Source of the DNA: Burkholderiaceae bacterium
Lineage (GTDB): Bacteria > Pseudomonadota > Gammaproteobacteria > Burkholderiales > Burkholderiaceae_E
Length of the DNA: 64,000 nt
Assembly (NCBI GenBank): GCA_027493945.1
Contig: JAOSJU010000001.1
Span: 1 to 64,000 of the forward strand
Direction of reading: 5' to 3'
Shown: in pieces, positions 59,167 to 64,000 of the stretch
Layout: each line of letters starts with the position of its first letter
How positions within the stretch are numbered: the stretch's first letter is position 1
The notes under the pieces: generated by a model
Database searches by the model: none
Told to the model about the DNA's origin: nothing
What the model saw: only the letters and a program-made list of their open reading frames with translations
Position numbers and translations under genes: made by a program

Positions 59167-60240
59167 CTAATGCAGCGAACGCGCCTGTCCGAAACCGACC
59201 TCGCGCGCGCGGACGATCGCCTGCGCGCGGCTGCCGACGCCGGTTTTCGCGAAGATGTGGGTGATGTGGTTGCCGACCGTCTTTGCGCTCAGGCGCAGCG
59301 TCTGCGCGATCTGCTCGTTGTCGAGGCCGCGCGCGATCAGCTCGAGCACTTGGCACTCGCGGTCGGTGAGCTCGTCGAACGCGCGGTGCTCCTCGGCCTC
59401 GCCCCCCATGAAGCGGCGGAACTCGGCCACGAGCTGTTGCCAGCCCGGTTCGTCGGGAAGCAGGATGTGGTTGACGCTGTCGAGCGCGACGAATTCGGCG
59501 TTCGGAACCAGCGTCGCCGTGAGCTTGCCTTCCTCGTAGGGATTGCGCGCCTCGTGGCGCGAGTGCAGCACCAGCGTCGGGCAGCGCACCTGCCGTGCCA
59601 GATCCTGCACGTCGATCTGCTCCATCATCGCGAGGAACCGGGCGGCGTTGCGGCCGGTGCAGCACAAGCGCATCCGGTCGGCGAACCACAGCCACTGCTC
59701 CTTCGTCGCGCCGGGAACCAGCAGGGAGGCGAACACCTGACGAAACGCCGGCTCCTCGCTGCCCCAGCCGATCTCGGCCAGCCTGCGCAGCATCTGCGCT
59801 TGCTCGAGCCGTTCCGGCGACGGTTCGCCGCGCCTGAGCGAGCCGCGGCAGTAGGACCCCCAGAGGAACAGCCGGGTCACACGCTCCGGATGGCGTGCGG
59901 CATAGGCGATCGCCACTGCCGCGCCGCCGGAGTTGCCGACCATCTCGAAGCTGCGCAGTCCGGCCGCGTCGACCGCCGCCTCGACGTCGCGGACCAGGCC
60001 GTCGAACGACAGGTCCTCCACGTCCCACTGCGACATGCCGATGCCGCGCGGATCGACGCGCAGCAGTGTGTGGCTCCGGGTGAACTCGGTGATCCAGTGC
60101 CGCGAAACCGGGCTTTGCCAGTCGTATTCGATGTGCGACAGCCAAGTGGGCGCGCGTACCAGTGCCGGGCCGCGGCCGGACAGCGCCCAGGCGATGCGGG
60201 TGCCGTCGGAACTGGCGGTGAAGTGAATCGACTGGCGCAT
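59167..60240 (-). CDS. LuxR-type regulator fused to an alpha/beta hydrolase
   Basis: The 357-residue protein has an alpha/beta hydrolase core (VDPRGIGMSQWDVED, nucleophile region VGNSGGAAVAIAYAARHP, CPTLVLHSRHEARNPYEEG, a C-terminal His in DSVNHILLPDEP). A LuxR-like HTH follows (LTDRECQVLELIARGLDNEQIAQTLRLSAKTVGNHITHIFAKTGV). The hydrolase part probably senses or modifies a small ligand. It is transcribed on the minus strand toward the Bug receptor gene 126 bp downstream and may regulate it. Confidence 0.88.
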   Translation of the reverse strand: MRQSIHFTASSDGTRIAWALSGRGPALVRAPTWLSHIEYDWQSPVSRHWITEFTRSHTLLRVDPRGIGMSQWDVEDLSFDGLVRDVEAAVDAAGLRSFEMVGNSGGAAVAIAYAARHPERVTRLFLWGSYCRGSLRRGEPSPERLEQAQMLRRLAEIGWGSEEPAFRQVFASLLVPGATKEQWLWFADRMRLCCTGRNAARFLAMMEQIDVQDLARQVRCPTLVLHSRHEARNPYEEGKLTATLVPNAEFVALDSVNHILLPDEPGWQQLVAEFRRFMGGEAEEHRAFDELTDRECQVLELIARGLDNEQIAQTLRLSAKTVGNHITHIFAKTGVGSRAQAIVRAREVGFGQARSLH

Positions 60241-60385
60241 GGCCAACGCAACTCGCGGGCGTTCCCGATCCTGTAGCCAATCCCGGCACCGGCATTCGCC
60301 GTGCTGCTGGCTAGGATAGTCGCGCCGACGATGCCCCCGCAAGTACCCTCCGTCCGTGGCGGCCGACGCCGCCGCTGCCGCGAGG

Positions 60386-60757
60386 TCATCGCGGTTGCGT
60401 CCCGCTTTCCTTCGGGAGCGGCGGTCGCCATGGCCAGCGGCCTTCGACCTCGACCGTCAGGCTCCAGCTCAGAGCGGTCCTTACCACGACCAGTGCGCCC
60501 AGCGCGGCGATGCCGGCGAGCGTCGCGTCGAGCGTCACGGTGCGGATGATGTCGGCGGCAACCAGCAACTCGAGTCCGACGAGCAGAGACTTGCCGAGCA
60601 TCACCCGGTAGCGCTCGTAGCCATACTCGATGCCGTGTCGCGATTTCGCCAGCCAGCGAAGCGTGCCGGCCACGATGAAGGTGACCATCACGGCCACGGC
60701 AAGCAGCTCGACCGCCTGCGCGATCGACTCGATCGCCTCGCGAACCTGTTCGTTCAT
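60386..60757 (-). CDS. DUF1622 membrane protein
   Basis: The 123-residue protein MNEQVREAIESIAQAVELLAVAVMVTFIVAGTLRWL, YRVMLGKSLLVGLELLVAADIIRTVTLD, LGALVVVRTALSWSLTVEVEGRWPW has three membrane helices and matches the DUF1622 pattern. Function unknown. Confidence 0.85.
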   Translation of the reverse strand: MNEQVREAIESIAQAVELLAVAVMVTFIVAGTLRWLAKSRHGIEYGYERYRVMLGKSLLVGLELLVAADIIRTVTLDATLAGIAALGALVVVRTALSWSLTVEVEGRWPWRPPLPKESGTQPR

Positions 60758-60914
60758 CGCAGTCCTCTCACAGAAACATGCGGAAGAAGGTCCGGCGCCA
60801 GCACAATTCCCGGGCCTCGTCCCGGCGCAGCCGCACCCGTGAGCCCCGGGCGCGAACCCCAAACAGGCACCCCGGACAGGCACCCCGGGCAGGCGCTAGA
60901 ATGGCCACGCGACG

Positions 60915-61172
60915 TTGCCCGTGGCGCCTCCCGTTCGTGCGCTCCGAATGGTCCCCGAAGCCGTGAACCCGCTCGTTGTCGTCTGTGGGGCGATGGTCGT
61001 AGTGTGCCTCGCTCTCGCGCTGCCGAACCCCGGAATCCGGTTGCGCCGGCGCGACAGCCCGAGCCTCCAGATCGTTTCTCCAGCGCTGAACAGGACGCTC
61101 GACTCGAGCGGCAACTTCAAGAACATGGACACGGCGTACCTGCTCGGCGTGCGCGTCGGCATCCGCTTCTGA
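60915..61172 (+). CDS. Small hypothetical protein, uncertain
   Basis: An 85-residue frame has one hydrophobic segment (NPLVVVCGAMVVVCLALAL) and ends AYLLGVRVGIRF, with a terminal Phe like outer-membrane strands. No conserved domain is recognised. It might be a gene end whose start was lost. Confidence 0.35.
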   Translation: MPVAPPVRALRMVPEAVNPLVVVCGAMVVVCLALALPNPGIRLRRRDSPSLQIVSPALNRTLDSSGNFKNMDTAYLLGVRVGIRF

Positions 61173-61215
61173 TCGAAGCCGGCCGCAAACCGGCTTCCGG
61201 CAGGGAGGATCGCTG

Positions 61216-61590
61216 ATGGACGATATCTGGATGCGCTTCGTGGAGAACCTGAACGATCGCATCGGCGGGCCGATGAAGTTCCGGGGGTTGCTGCAGCCGC
61301 TGATGGCCTGCTTCTTCGCGATTCGGTCCGGACTGAAGGATGCGTGCGAAGGCAAGCCGCCGTATTTCTGGGCGCTGTTCACGCAACCCGCTCACCGAGC
61401 CGAGATGCTCCGGGACGGTTGGAAGAGCGTCGGAAGAGTCTTCCTGCTGGCGCTTCTCCTCGATGTCGTCTACCAACTCATCGTCCAGCGGTTCGTGTAT
61501 CCGGGAGAGGCTCTCTGGGTCGCGTTCGTACTGGCGATCGTGCCCTACCTGGTCGTGCGGGGGCTGGTGAACCGGCTATGGTCCAGGTAA
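61216..61590 (+). CDS. Small inner-membrane protein
   Basis: The 124-residue protein has two or three hydrophobic helices (VGRVFLLALLLDVVYQLIVQRFVY, EALWVAFVLAIVPYLVVRGLV) after an amphipathic N-terminal half (RGLLQPLMACFFAIRSGLKDACEGKPPYFWALF). GGAGG lies before the ATG. It ends 26 bp before the patatin gene and is probably cotranscribed with it. Function unknown. Confidence 0.75.
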   Translation: MDDIWMRFVENLNDRIGGPMKFRGLLQPLMACFFAIRSGLKDACEGKPPYFWALFTQPAHRAEMLRDGWKSVGRVFLLALLLDVVYQLIVQRFVYPGEALWVAFVLAIVPYLVVRGLVNRLWSR

Positions 61591-61616
61591 CCCCCGGCAG
61601 GCATACCGACGAGATC

Positions 61617-63857
61617 ATGACCGGATCAATGCGTGCCTTGGTTGCGCTCTTGACAGTGGCCGGCCTCGGCCTGCCGGCCGGGGCCTCGGCTGCCGGGCCC
61701 GATCCGGCGGGACAGGCCACCGGCAATGCCTCGCGGCCGAAGATCTGCCTGGCGCTTTCAGGCGGCGGCGCGCGCGGCGCGGCACACATCGGCGTGCTCA
61801 AGGTGCTCGAGGAGATGCACATCCCGATCGACTGCATCGCGGGAACCAGCATGGGCGCGCTGGTGGGCGGCGCCTACGCGTCGGGCATGAGCGTCGACGA
61901 GATGGACACCATCACCACGTCCATCACCCGCGAGCTGCTGTTCAAAGAGAACCCGCCGCGCCGGGAACGGTCGATGCGGCGCAAGCAGGACGACTACGAC
62001 ATCTACATCGGGCCGGAAATCGCCTACAAGGCCGGCAGCTTCGGCTTTGCAAAAGGGTTGGTCAGCGGCGTGCAGCTCGAAACCGTGTTGCGTGGCCTGT
62101 CCAGGGTGAAGGGCAACTACCGGTTCGACGACCTGCCCATCCCGTATCGCGCCGTCGCCACCGATCTGGTGACGGGCAAGGCGGTGGTGTTCGAGGAAGG
62201 CGAACTCGCCAACGTCATGCGGGCGAGCATGGCCGTGCCGGGCGCCGTCGCTCCCGCCGAGTTCGGCGGCATGATGCTGGTCGACGGCATGCTGACCGAG
62301 AACCTCCCCGTGCAGACCGCGCGCGCGATGGGCGCCGACATCGTGATTGCGGTCAACGTGGGCACCCCGCTGCTCGAGCGTGAACAGCTCAGCGGGATCA
62401 TCGGCGTGACCGCCCAGATGCTGAGCATCCTGACCGAGCAGAACGTGCAGACCTCGCTGGCGACGCTGCAACCGCAGGACATCCTGATCGCGCCGGAGCT
62501 GGGCGACTACACGACGGGCGATTTCGACGAGCTCGCGAAGATCGCCCCCTTGGGCGAGGCGGCTGCGCGCAAGGTGGCGGACCGCCTCTCACGGCTCGCG
62601 ATTCCCGCTGACCAGTACGCCGAGCTGCGCAGGCGGCAGCAGGTGCTGATCGAGCCCGACGTGCGCCCGGTCGACGAGATCCGGTTCACCGACCTGAAAG
62701 AGGTCAATCCGGAGACCGTGCGCGCGGCGATGGACACCCAACCCGGACGCCCGATCGACCAGCAGACGCTCGATCGGGACATGCGTCGTATCTACGGGAT
62801 GGGTTACTTCGAGCACGTGAACTACAGGTTCCTGGAGGAGCCGGGCAGGCGGGTGCTCGTGGTCGATGCGGCGGAAAAAACCTGGGGCCAGAATTCCTTG
62901 CGCTTCGGGCTCGGGCTGGTCACCGACCTGAAGGGCGATGCGTTCTTCAACGTGATCGGCAGTTACCGGAAAGCGTGGCTGAACCCGCTCGGTGGAGAGT
63001 GGCGTTCGACGCTGCAGTTCGGGCGCACCAGCAGCTTCACGACCGAGTTTTATCAGCCGATCCGGGCCCAGGGGGATTTCTTCGTCGCGCCGAACTTCAG
63101 CTACGAGCGCCGCACCTCGGACCTGTACCGGGGCGACCAGCGCATAGCGACCTATGACACGGCCTCTGCGCTCGCGGGCGTCGACGCGGGCGGACTCTTC
63201 GGGCGCTACGGCGAGGCGCGGCTCGGCCTCGAGTGGGGCACGATGAAACCGAAGCTCGACACGGGGCCGGTGGTGCTGACGCCGGCGGCCGGGGACGTCG
63301 CCGTGGGGGCAGCGACCCTGCGCATCGTGCTCGACCGGTTCGACAGCGTGCATTTCCCACGCGACGGCTGGCGCGCCGGCCTGAAGGTGTTCGACTCGAT
63401 CGGCAGCCCGGGTGCCGACGTCGACTATACGAAGTGGGATTTCGACGGCGCGATCGCGCACTCGTTCGGCGATCACACCTTCAACCTGGGCTGGAAATTC
63501 GGCGGCAAGCTCGGCAACGACCCGCTGCCGCGATACGACCTGTTCCAGTGGGGCGGCTTCCTGCAGCAGTCGGGCTATGCCACGGGCCAGTTGCTCGGAG
63601 AGAAGATGTCGTTCGGGCGCCTGATGTACTACCACCGGATCATGAGGGGAGGCCTGCTCGAAGGCGCGTACAGCGGGCTGTCGCTGGAGGCCGGCAAGGT
63701 CGGCAACCCGCTGGTGCCCGGTGCGCCGACCGGGACGCTGCATTCGGCCTCGCTGTTCATCGGCGCCGACACGCCCCTCGGCCCGGCGTATTTCGGCTAC
63801 GGCCGGGCGAGCGACGGCAACAGCAGCTGGTACCTCTTCCTCGGGCGGATCTACTGA
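61617..63857 (+). CDS. Type Vd patatin autotransporter (PlpD-like phospholipase)
   Basis: The 746-residue protein has a signal peptide (ALVALLTVAGLGLPAGASA), then a patatin domain: ICLALSGGGARGAAHIGVLKVLEE (oxyanion), nucleophile GTSMGALVGG and the DG dyad MMLVDGMLTENLPV. A POTRA-like domain (RPVDEIRFTDLKEVNPETVRAAM, MGYFEHVNYRFLEE) and a 16-strand barrel ending WYLFLGRIY follow. This is the type Vd (PlpD) plan in which the lipase is exposed or released at the surface. The frame is intact. Confidence 0.9.
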   Translation: MTGSMRALVALLTVAGLGLPAGASAAGPDPAGQATGNASRPKICLALSGGGARGAAHIGVLKVLEEMHIPIDCIAGTSMGALVGGAYASGMSVDEMDTITTSITRELLFKENPPRRERSMRRKQDDYDIYIGPEIAYKAGSFGFAKGLVSGVQLETVLRGLSRVKGNYRFDDLPIPYRAVATDLVTGKAVVFEEGELANVMRASMAVPGAVAPAEFGGMMLVDGMLTENLPVQTARAMGADIVIAVNVGTPLLEREQLSGIIGVTAQMLSILTEQNVQTSLATLQPQDILIAPELGDYTTGDFDELAKIAPLGEAAARKVADRLSRLAIPADQYAELRRRQQVLIEPDVRPVDEIRFTDLKEVNPETVRAAMDTQPGRPIDQQTLDRDMRRIYGMGYFEHVNYRFLEEPGRRVLVVDAAEKTWGQNSLRFGLGLVTDLKGDAFFNVIGSYRKAWLNPLGGEWRSTLQFGRTSSFTTEFYQPIRAQGDFFVAPNFSYERRTSDLYRGDQRIATYDTASALAGVDAGGLFGRYGEARLGLEWGTMKPKLDTGPVVLTPAAGDVAVGAATLRIVLDRFDSVHFPRDGWRAGLKVFDSIGSPGADVDYTKWDFDGAIAHSFGDHTFNLGWKFGGKLGNDPLPRYDLFQWGGFLQQSGYATGQLLGEKMSFGRLMYYHRIMRGGLLEGAYSGLSLEAGKVGNPLVPGAPTGTLHSASLFIGADTPLGPAYFGYGRASDGNSSWYLFLGRIY

Positions 63858-63906
63858 AGGCGCCCGTTTCTCCCGAGCGCCGATCACCGGTCCGACGAGA
63901 CGCCGC

Positions 63907-64000
63907 TCAGCGTCCCGATACGGCCCTGGCGACGAAGTCGGCGACCGCCTCGATCTGCTGCGCGCTCAACTGGTCGGCGAACCTCGGCATCACGCCGATC
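63907..64000 (-). CDS. Class I cytochrome c C-terminus (partial)
   Basis: The last 30 residues, VMPRFADQLSAQQIEAVADFVARAVSGR, contain the distal Met (MPRF/MPxF) and C-terminal helix of a class I cytochrome c. The heme site lies outside the window. Confidence 0.75.
   Translation of the reverse strand, partial: IGVMPRFADQLSAQQIEAVADFVARAVSGR

Overview
The window is high-GC, double-strand-packed proteobacterial DNA. A Bug-type (TctC) periplasmic receptor, a class-I-like PHA synthase, a MobA-like hydroxybenzoate monooxygenase and a CecR/YbhGFSR-type exporter together suggest a betaproteobacterium, probably Burkholderiales. This placement is inferred from gene content only. About the first 30 kb is an accessory/defence region. 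The remaining ~34 kb is metabolic and transport backbone with some local rearrangement.

Layout. 1-5.48 kb: an IS21-family element (istB, istA) whose istA is split by a complete IS66-family element (1958-5042) with matching inverted repeats and an 8-bp target duplication. 5.5-7.3 kb: truncated or orphan genes. 7.36-21.42 kb: a type I-E CRISPR-Cas locus made of cas3, an inserted block (RelE/HigB-like toxin-antitoxin pair, integrase relic, two-repeat mini-CRISPR), cas8e-cse2-cas7e-cas5e-cas6e-cas1-cas2, and an array of 66 repeats and 65 spacers. 21.6-26.9 kb: a toxin-antitoxin cluster (higBA, Gp49-like/XRE, vapBC, an orphan vapB and relics) around a SWIM/SNF2 helicase. 27-29.5 kb: TlpA-like thioredoxin, a Cys-less glutaredoxin-like protein, a deleted TlpA copy, and cytochrome c. 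29.5-39.1 kb (minus strand): a TetR-HlyD-ABC-permease-permease-OMF-LpxR operon followed by an N-truncated PHA synthase. 39-64 kb: CoA ligase, ilvD, a flavoprotein and an aromatic hydroxylase, a PII/DUF1538 cluster, two P-type ATPases, folE, a HAD phosphatase, a rearrangement junction, PaiB, a Bug receptor, a LuxR-hydrolase, a type Vd patatin autotransporter and a cytochrome c fragment.

The most notable signal lies between cas3 and cas8e (11186-11346, minus strand). Two degenerate copies of the locus's own CRISPR repeat flank one 31-nt pseudo-spacer. The upstream copy keeps the 8-nt crRNA handle, and its stem is kept by a compensatory base-pair change. A sigma70-like promoter ends just before it. 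The pseudo-spacer matches a site overlapping that promoter, in the AT-rich region shared with the cas8e operon: AAG PAM, a 7-nt seed, and 14 of the first 17 positions. This is the layout expected of a CreR/CreA-type guide RNA that directs Cascade to repress, rather than cut, its own and the cas promoters.

About twenty conserved genes carry single-base frameshifts, many of them one base short in a G or C run, and two CRISPR repeats are one G short. I suspect sequence-level indel errors. Cas3 and Cas7e in particular are probably intact in the organism.
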